A stretch of 64,000 bases of DNA from Pseudanabaena sp. FACHB-2040 (GTDB lineage: Bacteria > Cyanobacteriota > Cyanobacteriia > Phormidesmidales > Phormidesmidaceae): contig NZ_JACJQO010000018.1 in NCBI RefSeq assembly GCF_014696715.1, forward strand, positions 42,410-106,409, read 5' to 3'. This document shows, piece after piece, positions 9,061 through 20,381 of this stretch. Under the pieces are notes generated by a model. That model did no database searches, was not told the origin of the DNA, and worked only from the letters and a program-made list of their open reading frames with translations. Position 1 is the first letter of the stretch; each line of letters opens with the position of its first letter. The position numbers and the translations under genes were made by a program.

Positions 9061-9909
9061 ATGCAACTCGTTGACACCCACGTTCACATAAACTTTGAAA
9101 CCTTTTCATCTGATTTGAACGAGGTGGCTCAAGCTTGGCGAAAAGCAGGTGTGGCTCACTTGGTCCATTCCTGCGTTGAGCCAGACGAATTTCCGGCCAT
9201 TCGGGCAATTGCCGATCGCTTTCCTGAAGTGTCTTTTGCAGTGGGGCTTCACCCACTTGATATGGATAAGTGGTCAGCCGAGCTGCCTAAACGGATTGCC
9301 AGTCTGGCTCAGTCTGATCCCCGAGTAGTCGCCATCGGAGAGATAGGGCTGGACTTTTATAAGTCCAGCGATCAAGAAACTCAAAAAGCAGCTTTTCAGA
9401 CTCAGCTGGAGATTGCTCGGTTCCTTGGGCTGCCGGTAATTATCCACTGTCGAGATGCTGCCGTTCCGATGGCCGAATTGCTAGGATTGTTTTGGCAGCA
9501 GCAAGGTCCGGTGAAGGGCGTAATGCACTGCTGGTCTGGAACACCAGAAGAAACTCAGCTGTTTCTAGATCTGGGTTTCTACATCAGCTTTAGCGGTATT
9601 GTGACCTTTAAAAATGCTCATCAGGTAAAAGCTGCCGCTGCAATGGTGCCGTGCGATCGCATTTTGGTAGAAACCGATTGTCCTTTTCTCTCGCCTGAGC
9701 CCCGCCGTAAAGAGCGACGCAACCAGCCTGCATACGTTCGCCATGTAGCAGAATATCTGGCCCAGCTTCGGGGTGTTGATCTGGAAAAATTTGCTGCCCA
9801 GACAACGGCGAATGCAGTTCGGCTGTTTAATCTACCGCTAGAACAGTCCACTTCCGCTTTGGGAGGATCCTCTGATTTACAAGAGCTTGCCGCCTGCCCT
9901 CCTCAATAG
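9061..9909 (+). CDS. tatD: TatD family metal-dependent hydrolase (DNase)
   Basis: TatD enzymes are TIM-barrel metal-dependent hydrolases, and characterised members have 3'-5' exonuclease activity. The ligand motifs are all present: DTHVHINF near residue 5, GEIGLDFY near 97, [16 protein letters not shown] and [18 protein letters not shown]. The 282 residues include a short extra C-terminal tail beyond the usual end. It follows rpsT by 49 bases with GGGGA before the ATG, so the two are probably cotranscribed. Its stop codon lies within an inverted repeat. Confidence 0.9.
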   Translation: MQLVDTHVHINFETFSSDLNEVAQAWRKAGVAHLVHSCVEPDEFPAIRAIADRFPEVSFAVGLHPLDMDKWSAELPKRIASLAQSDPRVVAIGEIGLDFYKSSDQETQKAAFQTQLEIARFLGLPVIIHCRDAAVPMAELLGLFWQQQGPVKGVMHCWSGTPEETQLFLDLGFYISFSGIVTFKNAHQVKAAAAMVPCDRILVETDCPFLSPEPRRKERRNQPAYVRHVAEYLAQLRGVDLEKFAAQTTANAVRLFNLPLEQSTSALGGSSDLQELAACPPQ

Positions 9910-9937
9910 TCAAGTTTTATTAAAAAGCTTGACTATT
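9905..9937 (+). terminator. Inverted repeat across the tatD stop codon
   Basis: AATAGTCAAG at 9905-9914 pairs perfectly with CTTGACTATT at 9928-9937 around an AT-rich loop. The left arm contains the tatD TAG stop. It lacks a clean U-tract, so it could be a weak terminator or processing site separating tatD from rpoB, or an operator-like palindrome. Confidence 0.5.
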
Positions 9938-10397
9938 TCGGTAAAATGCGTTCGTTTATAGTGAGCATGCTTTACAGGGCGATCAGCAGCAGACAAGCCA
10001 CACGGACCTGGTTCGTGGGGTGTTTTGTTGCTGGCAGGGGAATCAAGGTGCTGTTTCGGTTTGTCGTTTGAGATAGCTGCTGAGCTAGCTGACAAGGTAG
10101 ACGAGATTATTGCTGCTGTGGTTTCTAGCCAGACTGCCCAACTCTCTACAGGCCCCTAACTCTCTACAGGCGTTAAACACCTTTTATTCCATCTGCTTTT
10201 CACGCCTAGCCCTTTCGTTAGCCCACCCTCTAAAATTTTCCTTTCTTAGGTGTTTCTAAGTGTTTCTAAACTAAGCAACCCGTGACCTAGACATTTTTAT
10301 TTAACCGACAGCTTATTCAATCGCTATTGACGAGTGCGCCCCCGCACTTTCCTCGTTCAACTTCTGTACCCAGAGCCTGGCTCGCTTGAGGAGACGC
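9938..10397 (+). promoter_or_regulatory. rpoB leader region with direct repeats
   Basis: This roughly 460-base non-coding region before rpoB should hold the main rpoBC1C2 promoter. It contains two copies of aactctctacaggc 18 bases apart (10140-10153 and 10158-10171) and a perfect tandem gtgtttctaa (10250-10259 and 10260-10269). A GAGGAG ribosome binding site at 10388-10393 sits four bases before the rpoB ATG. No unambiguous -35/-10 pair was assigned. Confidence 0.5.
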
Positions 10398-13300
10398 ATG
10401 ACTGACCAGAACTACACCACCCCAAACTTTGTCCTACCAGACCTTGTTGAAATCCAACGCTCCAGTTTTCGCTGGTTTCTGGAAGAGGGCTTGATTGAGG
10501 AACTGGAAAGTTTTTCCCCAATCACAGACTACACCGGCAAGCTAGAACTGCATTTCCTCGGCAAAGATTACAAGCTCAAGAGTCCCAAGTACGATGTGGA
10601 CGAAGCCAAGCGTCGGGACGCTACTTATGCAGTTCAAATGTATGTCCCGACCCGCCTGATCAACAAAGAAACTGGGGAAATCAAGGACCAGGAAGTTTTC
10701 ATTGGCGATCTGCCGCTAATGACCGATCGGGGTACCTTTATTATCAACGGTGCTGAGCGGGTGATTGTCAACCAAATCGTCCGTAGCCCCGGCGTTTATT
10801 ACAAAGCAGAAATCGACAAAAACGGTCGCCGCACCTACAACGCCAACCTGATCCCTAACCGAGGAGCCTGGTTGAAGTTTGAGACAGACAAAAACGATCT
10901 GGTTTGGGTGCGGATCGATAAGACCCGCAAGCTCTCTGCTCAAGTCCTTCTGAAAGCCTTAGGTCTCACAGACGGCGAGATCTTTGATGCTCTGCGAAAC
11001 CCAGAGTATTTTCAGAAGACCATTGAAAAAGAAGGGCAGTTCAGTGAAGAAGAAGCCCTGCTTGAGCTGTACCGCAAGCTGCGCCCCGGTGAGCCTCCCA
11101 CCGTTGCAGGCGGAGAACAGCTGCTGCATTCTCGCTTCTCCGATCCCAAGCGCTATGACCTAGGTCGAGTGGGTCGTTATAAGCTCAACCGCAAGCTGCG
11201 CCTGAACGTCCCTGAATCCACTCGCGTTCTGACTCCTCAAGACATCCTGGCCGCAATCGATTACCTGATCAACCTAGAATTCGATGTCGGCAATATCGAT
11301 GACATTGACCACTTGGGCAACCGTCGAGTTCGGTCTGTAGGCGAGCTGCTGCAAAACCAGGTGCGAGTCGGTCTTAACCGCTTAGAGCGGATAATCCGCG
11401 AGCGCATGACTGTTTCTGACGCCGATTCGCTAACGCCTGCTTCTCTGGTTAACCCCAAACCTCTGGTTGCCGCCATTAAAGAGTTTTTCGGCTCTAGCCA
11501 GCTCTCCCAGTTCATGGACCAAACCAACCCGTTGGCCGAGCTAACTCACAAGCGCCGTTTGAGCGCCCTCGGTCCTGGAGGTCTAACCCGTGAGCGGGCA
11601 GGCTTTGCTGTGCGAGACATTCACCCCTCCCACTACGGCCGGATTTGCCCCATCGAAACACCAGAAGGTCCGAATGCGGGTCTAATCGGTTCCCTAGCTA
11701 CTCACGCTCGCGTCAATGAGTTTGGCTTTATCGAAACGCCCTTCTATAAGGTTGAAGGGGGACGAGTGCGCAAAGACCTCCTTCCCGCTAATATGACCGC
11801 CGATGAGGAGGACGATCTGCGGGTTGCACCTGGCGATATCGCTACTGATGAGAATGGCTACATCATTGGCGATACGGTGCCGGTTCGCTACCGCCAGGAC
11901 TTTACGACTACGACCTCCGATGAGGTGGACTATGTCGCGGTTTCGCCGGTACAGATTATTTCGGTAGCCACCTCACTGATTCCTTTCCTAGAGCACGACG
12001 ATGCTAACCGGGCTCTCATGGGCTCTAACATGCAGCGTCAGGCAGTACCGCTGCTGCGTCCGGAGCGGCCCCTAGTTGGTACAGGATTAGAGGCTCAGGC
12101 TGCCCGTGACTCGGGCATGGTGATTATCAGCCGTACGGATGGTGAAGTGATCTTCCTAGATGCCAACTACATTCGGGTGCGGAGTTCCGAAGGCCGGGTG
12201 CATGAGTACGAACTGCAAAAGTACCAGCGCTCCAACCAGGACACCTGCTTAAACCAGCGTCCTCTAGTTTTCCCCGGCGAACAGGTGAAGGCGGGCCAGG
12301 TACTAGCTGACGGCTCGGCTACTGAAGGCGGAGAATTGGCGCTGGGTCAGAACGTAACCATCTCCTACATGCCTTGGGAAGGCTACAACTACGAGGACGC
12401 CATCTTAATCAGTGAGCGGCTGGTGTATGAAGACGTCTACACCTCCATTCACATTGAGAAGTACGAAATCGAAGCTCGGCAGACCAAGCTAGGCCCTGAG
12501 GAGATCACTCGGGAAATTCCCAACGTTGGTGAAGACGCGCTGCGTCAGCTAGACGAAACCGGCATCATCCGGATTGGGGCTTGGGTTGATGCTAGCGACA
12601 TCCTGGTGGGTAAAGTGACGCCTAAAGGAGAGTCGGACCAGCCGCCTGAAGAAAAGCTGCTGCGGGCCATCTTCGGTGAAAAAGCCAGGGACGTGCGGGA
12701 TAACTCTCTGCGGGTTCCCAACGGTGAGAAAGGGCGCGTAGTTGATGTTCGGGTCTTCACGCGAGAGCAGGGCGACGAACTGCCTCCAGGGGCCAATATG
12801 GTCGTTCGGGTCTATGTAGCTCAGAAACGGAAGATTCAGGTCGGTGACAAGATGGCTGGTCGCCACGGCAATAAGGGCATCATTTCCCGGATTTTGCCGA
12901 TTGAGGACATGCCCTACCTGCCTGATGGCTCCACCGTCGACATCGTACTCAATCCGCTGGGCGTGCCTTCGCGGATGAACGTGGGCCAGGTGTTTGAATG
13001 TCTACTCGGTTGGGCTGCTGAAAATCTAGATGTTCGCTTTAAGGTCATTCCCTTTGACGAGATGTACGGCCAGGAAGCCTCTCGTAACTCTACCCACGGC
13101 AAACTTCAGGAAGCCAGAGACTTAACCGGCAAAGACTGGGTATTTAACCCTGACGAACCCGGCAAAATCCAGGTTTATGACGGTCGTACGGGTGAGCCTT
13201 TTGACCGGCCTGTGACTGTGGGTAAAGCCTACATGCTGAAGCTGGTGCACCTGGTAGACGACAAGATTCACGCACGGTCTACTGGTCCCTACTCTCTCGT

Positions 13301-13697
13301 GACGCAACAGCCTCTAGGCGGTAAGGCGCAGCAGGGCGGCCAGCGATTCGGAGAGATGGAAGTGTGGGCTCTGGAAGCCTTTGGGGCGGCCTACACCCTG
13401 CAGGAGTTGCTAACCGTGAAGTCTGACGATATGCAGGGCCGTAACGAGGCGCTCAATGCGATCGTCAAAGGCAAATCAATTCCACGTCCGGGTACGCCTG
13501 AGTCCTTTAAGGTGCTCATGCGAGAGCTGCAATCTCTCTGCTTGGATATTGCCGTTCACAAAGTCGAAACTCGCGAAGATGGTACCAGCCGAGATTCAGA
13601 GGTTGACCTGATGGTTGATCTAAGCAATCGCCGCACCCCCTCCCGGCCTACCTACGAGTCCATCACCCGAGACGAACTCGAAGAAGTCGAGGATTAA
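10398..13697 (+). CDS. rpoB: DNA-directed RNA polymerase subunit beta
   Basis: The beta subunit of RNA polymerase, about 1,099 residues, has the compact cyanobacterial/plastid-like form. Landmarks are the N-terminal [20 protein letters not shown], the rifampicin-region [33 protein letters not shown] motif (first 20 residues [20 protein letters not shown]), [12 protein letters not shown] near residue 815, and [20 protein letters not shown] near the C-terminus. The ATG at 10398 with the GAGGAG site is preferred over a TTG four codons upstream. It is first in the rpoB-rpoC1-rpoC2 operon. Confidence 0.98.
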   Translation: MTDQNYTTPNFVLPDLVEIQRSSFRWFLEEGLIEELESFSPITDYTGKLELHFLGKDYKLKSPKYDVDEAKRRDATYAVQMYVPTRLINKETGEIKDQEVFIGDLPLMTDRGTFIINGAERVIVNQIVRSPGVYYKAEIDKNGRRTYNANLIPNRGAWLKFETDKNDLVWVRIDKTRKLSAQVLLKALGLTDGEIFDALRNPEYFQKTIEKEGQFSEEEALLELYRKLRPGEPPTVAGGEQLLHSRFSDPKRYDLGRVGRYKLNRKLRLNVPESTRVLTPQDILAAIDYLINLEFDVGNIDDIDHLGNRRVRSVGELLQNQVRVGLNRLERIIRERMTVSDADSLTPASLVNPKPLVAAIKEFFGSSQLSQFMDQTNPLAELTHKRRLSALGPGGLTRERAGFAVRDIHPSHYGRICPIETPEGPNAGLIGSLATHARVNEFGFIETPFYKVEGGRVRKDLLPANMTADEEDDLRVAPGDIATDENGYIIGDTVPVRYRQDFTTTTSDEVDYVAVSPVQIISVATSLIPFLEHDDANRALMGSNMQRQAVPLLRPERPLVGTGLEAQAARDSGMVIISRTDGEVIFLDANYIRVRSSEGRVHEYELQKYQRSNQDTCLNQRPLVFPGEQVKAGQVLADGSATEGGELALGQNVTISYMPWEGYNYEDAILISERLVYEDVYTSIHIEKYEIEARQTKLGPEEITREIPNVGEDALRQLDETGIIRIGAWVDASDILVGKVTPKGESDQPPEEKLLRAIFGEKARDVRDNSLRVPNGEKGRVVDVRVFTREQGDELPPGANMVVRVYVAQKRKIQVGDKMAGRHGNKGIISRILPIEDMPYLPDGSTVDIVLNPLGVPSRMNVGQVFECLLGWAAENLDVRFKVIPFDEMYGQEASRNSTHGKLQEARDLTGKDWVFNPDEPGKIQVYDGRTGEPFDRPVTVGKAYMLKLVHLVDDKIHARSTGPYSLVTQQPLGGKAQQGGQRFGEMEVWALEAFGAAYTLQELLTVKSDDMQGRNEALNAIVKGKSIPRPGTPESFKVLMRELQSLCLDIAVHKVETREDGTSRDSEVDLMVDLSNRRTPSRPTYESITRDELEEVED

Positions 13698-13815
13698 TCC
13701 TCACTCTACCCAGGTGCGAAAGAGGGTGATGACAGCAGGGTTTCCCTGCTTCTAGTTCATCCCCTCCAAGCCCCAGCCTCCCACTTAGCACGCGCTTAGA
13801 AGGAAATCACTGAGC

Positions 13816-15690
13816 ATGCCCAAGCTAGAACAGCGTTTCGATTACGTCAAAATTGGTCTGGCCTCTCCTGATCGCATTCGTCAGTGGGGAGAGCGGACGT
13901 TGCCTAATGGCATGTTGGTCGGCGAAGTGACCAAGCCAGAAACCATCAACTACCGCACCCTCAAGCCTGAGATGGACGGGCTTTTCTGTGAGCGCATTTT
14001 TGGCCCAGCCAAGGATTGGGAATGCCACTGCGGTAAATACAAGCGAGTTCGTCACCGTGGTATTGTCTGCGAACGGTGCGGGGTAGAGGTGACTGAATCT
14101 CGGGTTCGCCGCCATCGCATGGGCTATATCAAGCTGGCAGCGCCCGTTGCCCACGTCTGGTATCTCAAAGGCATTCCCAGCTATATCGCTATTTTGCTGG
14201 ATATGCCCCTGCGGGATGTTGAGCAGATTGTCTACTTCAATGCCTATGTTGTCCTTGATCCTGGCAATGCTGACAATCTCAGCTATAAGCAGCTGCTGAC
14301 AGAGGACCAGTGGATTGAAATTGAGGACCAGCTCTATGACGAAGAGTCTCAGCTCTCAGGCGTAGAGGTCGGCATTGGAGCCGAAGCGCTGCAGCGGCTG
14401 TTAGAAGATCTAGCCTTGGAATCTGAAGCAGAGCGGCTGCGGGAAGAGATTACTACCGCCAAAGGCCAGAAGCGAGCCAAGCTGATCAAACGTCTGCGGG
14501 TGATCGACAACTTCGTCGCCACGGGCTCTAAGCCTGACTGGATGGTGCTGTCTTATATTCCGGTTATTCCGCCCGACCTGCGCCCGATGGTGCAACTTGA
14601 CGGTGGACGCTTTGCCACCTCTGACCTAAACGACCTGTATCGCCGAGTGATCAACCGGAACAACCGGTTGGCCCGACTCCAGGAAATCTTGGCTCCTGAG
14701 ATCATCGTTCGCAATGAAAAGCGGATGCTGCAGGAAGCAGTAGACGCCCTAATCGACAATGGTCGTCGGGGTCGAACTGTAGTTGGTGCCAACAATCGGC
14801 CTCTGAAGTCCCTATCCGACATCATTGAGGGTAAACAGGGGCGCTTCCGGCAGAACCTGCTGGGTAAGCGAGTAGACTACTCTGGCCGTTCTGTGATTGT
14901 CGTGGGTCCTAAGCTGAAGATTCACCAGTGCGGCTTGCCTCGAGAAATGGCAATCGAGCTGTTTCAGCCATTCGTGATTCATCGGCTTATCCGCCAAGGG
15001 CTAGTCAACAATATCAAGGCTGCCAAGAAGCTTATTCAGCGCAATGATCCCAGCGTTTGGGATGTGCTGGAAGAGGTGATTGAGAGCCATCCAGTGATGT
15101 TGAACCGGGCACCTACCCTCCACCGTCTTGGAATTCAAGCGTTTGAGCCGATTCTAGTAGAAGGCCGCGCGATTCAGCTGCACCCGCTGGTGTGTCCTGC
15201 CTTTAACGCCGACTTCGATGGTGACCAGATGGCGGTGCACGTACCCCTGTCCTTAGAAGCCCAGGCTGAGGCTCGACTGCTGATGCTGGCCTCCAACAAC
15301 ATTCTGTCTCCAGCAACTGGGCGACCCATCATCACCCCAAGTCAGGACATGGTCTTGGGCTGTTATTACCTAACGGCTACTAACCCTACTGAACAAAAGG
15401 GGTCAGGGCGCTACTTCGCCAGTATGGAAGACGCGATCATGGCCTTTGAACATGGTCTGGTCAGCCTTCATGCCGACGTTTGGCTGCGGTTTGAAGGGGA
15501 GGTTGAAACGGACGTCCCCGACACCGAAGTTCTAGAAGAAAACAAAGGTGAAGACGGGTCAATCACCCGCATTTATCGCCAGCGTCGCATACGAGAAGAT
15601 GCGACAGGCAATGTCATCTCTCAGTACATCAGGACCACACCAGGACGGATTATCTACAACAAGACTATTCAAGAAGCCTTGGCCAGCTAG
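13816..15690 (+). CDS. rpoC1: RNA polymerase subunit gamma (N-terminal part of beta-prime)
   Basis: In cyanobacteria beta-prime is split, and this 624-residue gamma subunit is the N-terminal portion. A zinc site is formed by C70, C72, C85 and C88 (ECHCGKYKR...CERC). The catalytic Mg-binding loop [12 protein letters not shown] carries D466, D468 and D470. The clamp and rudder regions follow family order, and the protein ends shortly after the bridge to rpoC2. The ATG is preceded by AAGGAA about ten bases away. It lies 118 bases after rpoB and 86 before rpoC2. Confidence 0.98.
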   Translation: MPKLEQRFDYVKIGLASPDRIRQWGERTLPNGMLVGEVTKPETINYRTLKPEMDGLFCERIFGPAKDWECHCGKYKRVRHRGIVCERCGVEVTESRVRRHRMGYIKLAAPVAHVWYLKGIPSYIAILLDMPLRDVEQIVYFNAYVVLDPGNADNLSYKQLLTEDQWIEIEDQLYDEESQLSGVEVGIGAEALQRLLEDLALESEAERLREEITTAKGQKRAKLIKRLRVIDNFVATGSKPDWMVLSYIPVIPPDLRPMVQLDGGRFATSDLNDLYRRVINRNNRLARLQEILAPEIIVRNEKRMLQEAVDALIDNGRRGRTVVGANNRPLKSLSDIIEGKQGRFRQNLLGKRVDYSGRSVIVVGPKLKIHQCGLPREMAIELFQPFVIHRLIRQGLVNNIKAAKKLIQRNDPSVWDVLEEVIESHPVMLNRAPTLHRLGIQAFEPILVEGRAIQLHPLVCPAFNADFDGDQMAVHVPLSLEAQAEARLLMLASNNILSPATGRPIITPSQDMVLGCYYLTATNPTEQKGSGRYFASMEDAIMAFEHGLVSLHADVWLRFEGEVETDVPDTEVLEENKGEDGSITRIYRQRRIREDATGNVISQYIRTTPGRIIYNKTIQEALAS

Positions 15691-15776
15691 AGAGTCCATC
15701 TGAAATCGCTCAGAAGGGGAAGGCGTTCCCCCACTTCGCTTACGCAGATACATCAAAACGAGGGCAGAGAAACGTA

Positions 15777-18700
15777 ATGGCTGATCAAGGGTCTAACCAG
15801 AAGACAGTAATGTTCCGTAACCGGATCATTGACAAGAAGCAGCTAAAGAATTTGATGTCCTGGTCCTTTACCCAATACGGGACAGCGCGGACAGCCCATA
15901 TGGCCGACGCGCTTAAGGATTTAGGTTTCCGGTATGCGACTCGGGCGGGTGTTTCTATCAGTGTGGAAGACTTGCAGGTTCCTGCTAGTAAGCGCGAACT
16001 GCTTGAGGCTGCTGAAGAAAATATCCGCGTTACTGAGGAGCGCTACACTCGGGGCGAAATCACTGAGGTAGAGCGTTTCCAGAAAGTAATTGACACTTGG
16101 AATAGCACCAGCGAAGAGCTGAAGGACCAGGTCGTCAAAAACTTTAAGGAGAACAGCCCCCTTAACTCTGTCTACATGATGGCCTTCTCGGGGGCCCGAG
16201 GAAATATCTCCCAGGTTCGTCAGCTGGTGGGTATGCGGGGCTTGATGGCTAACCCCCAAGGGGAAATTATCGACCTGCCGATCAAAACCAACTTCCGAGA
16301 AGGGCTGACTGTTACTGAGTACGTTATCTCTTCCTATGGAGCTCGTAAGGGCCTGGTAGATACGGCACTACGAACGGCAGACTCTGGCTATCTAACCCGT
16401 CGTCTGGTAGACGTGTCTCAGGATGTGATTATCCGAGAGATCGACTGCGGTACGGATCGGGGCATTCCCCTCCGCAGCATGACGGATGGAGAACGGGTTC
16501 TGATTCCGCTGGAAGATAAACTCCTGGGCCGGATTGTCGCTGAAGACGTGATTCACCCCAAGACGGGTGAAGTAATGGCTGTGCGCAATCAGGATATTTC
16601 TCCTGACCTCGCTAAGGAGATTTATGAGGCTGGGGTAGAGGAGGTGATGACGCGTTCTGCTCTAACCTGTGAAGCTACGCGCTCTGTCTGCCGCCACTGC
16701 TATGGCTGGAGTCTGGCTCACTCTGAAATGGTGGACCTAGGTGAAGCCGTTGGTATTATCGCGGCTCAATCCATTGGGGAGCCAGGAACGCAGCTAACCA
16801 TGCGGACTTTCCACACCGGCGGTACCTTCACTGGGGAAATGGCTCCTCAAATCCGAGCCAAGCGCGGTGGTGTGGTGCGACTGCCCAAGCGGCTTAAGAG
16901 CCGGGCATTTCGGACCCGTCACGGAGAAGATGCTCTGGTTATGGAAGCTAATAGCGAGCTGACCATCGAGTACGATGGCAAATCTCGGAAGGAAGCTCTG
17001 CCCCAAGGCACGATCCTTTTTGTTAAGGACGGCGAAACTGTTCAAAAGGAGCAGCTGCTGGCGGAACTGCCGAGCTCAGGCCGCGTCCGCAAAATCACAG
17101 AGAAGGCCACTAAAGACGTGCCGTCTGACCTGGCTGGAGAGGTGCAGTTTGCTGGTTTGGTACAGGAAGAGAAAAAGGACCGTCAAGGCAACACAACCCG
17201 GCTAGCTCAGCGGGGTGGTCTGCTTTGGGTGCTGTCAGGCGAGGTGTATAACCTACCGCCTGGAGCTGAGCCTGTGGTGCGCAACGGCGATCAGATTCAG
17301 GCTGACGGCATTTTGGCTGAAACCAAGCTGATGAGCGAGCGGGGCGGAGTAGTGCGCCTGCCCGAGAACTCTGAGGACAAAGGGGTGCGTGAGGTTGAGA
17401 TCATCACGGCCTCAGTGCTGCTGAACCAGGCTCAAGTTACGGTGGAGAGCGGCCAAGGGCGAGAGCACTACGTGCTTGAGACGACTAACGGCCAGCGGTT
17501 CTCCCTGATTGCGACGCCAGGGACTAAAGTGACTAACCACCAGGTTGTAGCTGAACTAGAAGATGATCGCTACCGCACTCAGACGGGTGGCATTATCAAG
17601 TTCTCTGGCGTGGAAGTGGCTAAGAAGGGCAAGGCCAAGCAGGGCTATGAGGTTGTGCAGGGTGGCACTATTCTCTGGATTCCCGAGGAGGCTCACGAAG
17701 TCAACAAGGACATCTCTCTGCTGATGGTAGAGGATGGCCAGTATGTAGAAGCTGGCACCGAAGTGGTCAAAGACATCTTCTGTCAGAACAGCGGTGTGGT
17801 AGAAGTCACGCAGAAGAACGACATTTTGCGGGAGATTGTGGTCAAGCCTGGGGATATCCATATGGTGGATTCCCCCGAGGATGTTATGGATCGCGATGGC
17901 ACTTTGGTACAGGCGGGTGAAGAAATCATGCCTGGCCTAGTGGCATCGGCTCTGCACTATGTCGAGTATGTTGAAACGCCTGAAGGCCCTGCCCTGCTGC
18001 TGCGTCCAGTGGATGAGTTTCCGGTTTCGGATCAGCCGCCGGTGCCTAGCCAGGACTCGGTGAGCGATGCTGGCGGCAGCATTCAGCTGCGAGCGATTCA
18101 GCGAGTGCCCTACAAGGATGGCGATCGCGTCAAGTCTGTAGAGGGTATAGAACTACTGCGGACCCAGCTGGTGCTGGAGATTAACGAAGATGCGCCCCAT
18201 GTAATAGCTGACATCGAACTGGTTCCTGATGACAGTGATCCTGACGTCATGCGGCTGCAGATGGTAATTCTGGAAACGCTGGTGATTCGTCGGGATGTAG
18301 TGGCCGACCAGACTCAGGGCAGCACGGTAACGCGGCTGCTGGTGGAAGATGGTCAAACTATTGAGCCGGGATCGGTGGTTGCTCGTACCGAGATCCAGTG
18401 TAAGGAAACAGGTGAAATTCGAGGAATTCGGCAAGGGGCAGAAGCCATTCGCCGGGTTCTAGTAGTGCGCGAGGCCGATCGGTTCACCGTTGATCTGCAG
18501 GGTAAGACGCCTTCAGTGTCTGTTGGGGGGCTGGTTGTGGCGGGCAGTGAGATTGCTCCGGGCATCCGAATTGATGAATCGGGTGAGGTCACAGCCATTG
18601 AAAATGGGCAAATGCAGCTGCGAATTGCTCGTCCTTATCGGGTATCGACGGGTGCAGTACTGCACATTGACGATGGTGACTTGGTGCAGCGGGGGGATAA

Positions 18701-19769
18701 CCTGGTGCTGCTGGTGTTTGAACGGGCAAAGACAGGAGACATCATTCAGGGTCTACCCCGAATTGAAGAACTGTTGGAAGCTCGTAAGCCCAAAGAAGCC
18801 TGTGTTCTATCGGAGCGTCCTGGTACTGCGCAGGTGGTGTACGCGGACGACGAGACGGTTGAGGTGAAGATTATTGAGGAGGATGGGGTGGTCACAGATT
18901 ACCCAATCACTTCAGGTAGTCCGGTGCTGGTTTCTGACGGGCAGCAAGTGCAGGCTGCTGAAGCGCTAACTGATGGCCCTGCCAATCCGCACCAGATTCT
19001 GGAGATCTTCTTTAAGTTCTACCTCAGCCAAGGTATGGGCACCCACGATGCGGCAATGGCCAGCCTACAGAAGGTTCAAACCTTCCTGGTGAATGAGGTG
19101 CAGTCGGTGTACCAGTCTCAGGGGATTGATATTTCTGACAAGCACATTGAGGTGATCGTCCGTCAGATGACCTCCAAGGCCCGGATCGACGATGGTGGTG
19201 ACACCACCATGCTGCCTGGTGAGCTGGTAGAAATCTACCAGGTTGAGCAGGTGAACGAGGCTATGTCGATCACAGGCGGTGCTCCGGCTGAATATACTCC
19301 CATGCTGCTGGGCATTACTAAGGCTTCTCTAAATACAGACAGCTTTATCTCGGCTGCGAGCTTCCAGGAGACGACGCGCGTCTTGACTGAGGCAGCGATT
19401 GAAGGGAAGTCTGACTGGCTGCGGGGCCTTAAGGAGAACGTCATTATCGGTCGTTTGATTCCGGCGGGGACAGGCTTTAACGCCTACGAAGAGACTAGCA
19501 GTGCCTCGGAGTACGACGCTGGCTACGATACGGCCATTTTGGATGATGACATGTCTCTGCAGGAAGTCGTGCTAGATGATCGAACCGCTCGGACTTACGA
19601 GATGGAAGGAAACTTTGGCATGCTGGCTGACGATGATGTCGTTGGCGGTCGGTTTGACGAAGACGATGCTGTCGATGACGAGGATGACGAGGATTCTCCT
19701 AAGGGCCTAGGCGATCCAGGGTTGTTGGATGACGACCTTCTGATTGACGATCATACCCAGGCTCTGTAG
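15777..19769 (+). CDS. rpoC2: RNA polymerase subunit beta-prime (C-terminal part)
   Basis: This is the C-terminal half of beta-prime, 1,330 residues, with the trigger-loop region, a zinc site (DCGTDRG and [14 protein letters not shown]) and the [19 protein letters not shown] helix. The trigger loop FHTGGTF is followed by a very long insertion, roughly residues 350-970, rich in repeated beta-sandwich motifs such as GGVVRLP; this is the cyanobacterial SI3 insertion. The C-terminus after about residue 1240 is an acidic tail ([13 protein letters not shown]). It ends the operon, followed by a strong hairpin terminator. Confidence 0.98.
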   Translation: MADQGSNQKTVMFRNRIIDKKQLKNLMSWSFTQYGTARTAHMADALKDLGFRYATRAGVSISVEDLQVPASKRELLEAAEENIRVTEERYTRGEITEVERFQKVIDTWNSTSEELKDQVVKNFKENSPLNSVYMMAFSGARGNISQVRQLVGMRGLMANPQGEIIDLPIKTNFREGLTVTEYVISSYGARKGLVDTALRTADSGYLTRRLVDVSQDVIIREIDCGTDRGIPLRSMTDGERVLIPLEDKLLGRIVAEDVIHPKTGEVMAVRNQDISPDLAKEIYEAGVEEVMTRSALTCEATRSVCRHCYGWSLAHSEMVDLGEAVGIIAAQSIGEPGTQLTMRTFHTGGTFTGEMAPQIRAKRGGVVRLPKRLKSRAFRTRHGEDALVMEANSELTIEYDGKSRKEALPQGTILFVKDGETVQKEQLLAELPSSGRVRKITEKATKDVPSDLAGEVQFAGLVQEEKKDRQGNTTRLAQRGGLLWVLSGEVYNLPPGAEPVVRNGDQIQADGILAETKLMSERGGVVRLPENSEDKGVREVEIITASVLLNQAQVTVESGQGREHYVLETTNGQRFSLIATPGTKVTNHQVVAELEDDRYRTQTGGIIKFSGVEVAKKGKAKQGYEVVQGGTILWIPEEAHEVNKDISLLMVEDGQYVEAGTEVVKDIFCQNSGVVEVTQKNDILREIVVKPGDIHMVDSPEDVMDRDGTLVQAGEEIMPGLVASALHYVEYVETPEGPALLLRPVDEFPVSDQPPVPSQDSVSDAGGSIQLRAIQRVPYKDGDRVKSVEGIELLRTQLVLEINEDAPHVIADIELVPDDSDPDVMRLQMVILETLVIRRDVVADQTQGSTVTRLLVEDGQTIEPGSVVARTEIQCKETGEIRGIRQGAEAIRRVLVVREADRFTVDLQGKTPSVSVGGLVVAGSEIAPGIRIDESGEVTAIENGQMQLRIARPYRVSTGAVLHIDDGDLVQRGDNLVLLVFERAKTGDIIQGLPRIEELLEARKPKEACVLSERPGTAQVVYADDETVEVKIIEEDGVVTDYPITSGSPVLVSDGQQVQAAEALTDGPANPHQILEIFFKFYLSQGMGTHDAAMASLQKVQTFLVNEVQSVYQSQGIDISDKHIEVIVRQMTSKARIDDGGDTTMLPGELVEIYQVEQVNEAMSITGGAPAEYTPMLLGITKASLNTDSFISAASFQETTRVLTEAAIEGKSDWLRGLKENVIIGRLIPAGTGFNAYEETSSASEYDAGYDTAILDDDMSLQEVVLDDRTARTYEMEGNFGMLADDDVVGGRFDEDDAVDDEDDEDSPKGLGDPGLLDDDLLIDDHTQAL

Positions 19770-19806
19770 CTGCGCTTGAAAGTTGAATAGGCGGGTTGAA
19801 TAAATA

Positions 19807-19845
19807 AAAAGCTCCCCTAGGTAACAGCCTAGGGGAGCTTTTTTT
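19807..19845. terminator. Bidirectional terminator rpoC2 / GUN4-like gene
   Basis: A 15-bp perfect stem (AAAAGCTCCCCTAGG at 19807-19821, complement at 19828-19842) closes a six-base loop and is followed by a T-tract on the plus strand, with an A-tract on the left that serves the minus strand. It sits between the convergent rpoC2 and the GUN4-domain gene at 19855. Confidence 0.95.
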
Positions 19846-19854
19846 GAGTTCGGC

Positions 19855-20376
19855 TTAAATTAGGCTGCAGCGATCAAGCCGCAGCATCATGGCGTCTAAC
19901 ATACGAGTGTCGCCAAACCCTGCGCCTCGTCCGGTGCCAAAGCCGCCAGTAAGCCAGGAGGTAGCCCAGTTGAGTTTCCAATACCAGAGAGCTGGTAAAT
20001 GGCCTCGGGGGGCGCTGAGGCTGAAGTTGAGAAAGTCGTAGAACTTGAAAAAGGCGACGGGCTTGACCTGAAATAGAATCCAGCCTACCTGCTGGCTAAA
20101 CTGAAAGGCTTCGTACTGGGCTTCCTGGATGTAGATGTCGCGCTGCTGGGAAAAGCCGAACTGGCCTTGGCTGGCTTCGATCCAGAGGTAGTCGAGTTCG
20201 TGCAGCAGCGGGCAGGGAAGGGTTGCGATCGCATCAATATCCAGCCAGCCCTCCGACAATCGATTGCTCGCCTGCAGCATTAGCCAGAAGGTGATTTGAT
20301 CGGCGGCCTGCCATTCTTCCTGCTGCAGAAGCATTTTGAGATCGTCTGTTGTCCAGGGTGAAGCAGCTTGGATCAT
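19855..20376 (-). CDS. Small GUN4-domain protein
   Basis: Nearly the whole 173-residue protein is a GUN4 domain: LKMLLQQEEWQAADQITFWL, LPCPLLHELDYLWIEASQGQFGFSQQ and a C-terminal SAPRGHLPALWYW segment. Canonical Gun4 binds porphyrins and stimulates Mg-chelatase, but many cyanobacterial GUN4-domain proteins are accessory paralogues of unknown function. The tail contains an unusual glycine-rich GGFGTGRGAGFG. It starts five bases after the stop of the larger GUN4-domain gene upstream, so the two are probably translationally coupled. Confidence 0.85.
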   Translation of the reverse strand: MIQAASPWTTDDLKMLLQQEEWQAADQITFWLMLQASNRLSEGWLDIDAIATLPCPLLHELDYLWIEASQGQFGFSQQRDIYIQEAQYEAFQFSQQVGWILFQVKPVAFFKFYDFLNFSLSAPRGHLPALWYWKLNWATSWLTGGFGTGRGAGFGDTRMLDAMMLRLDRCSLI

Positions 20377-20381
20377 GGTGG

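Noticed and set aside
9929..9962. Promoter from ttgact and tatagt for rpoB
   Set aside because: Spacing of about 22 bases is too long for a standard sigma-70-type promoter.
12549..12866. Antisense frames inside rpoB and rpoC2
   Set aside because: They are shadows of highly constrained coding sequence.
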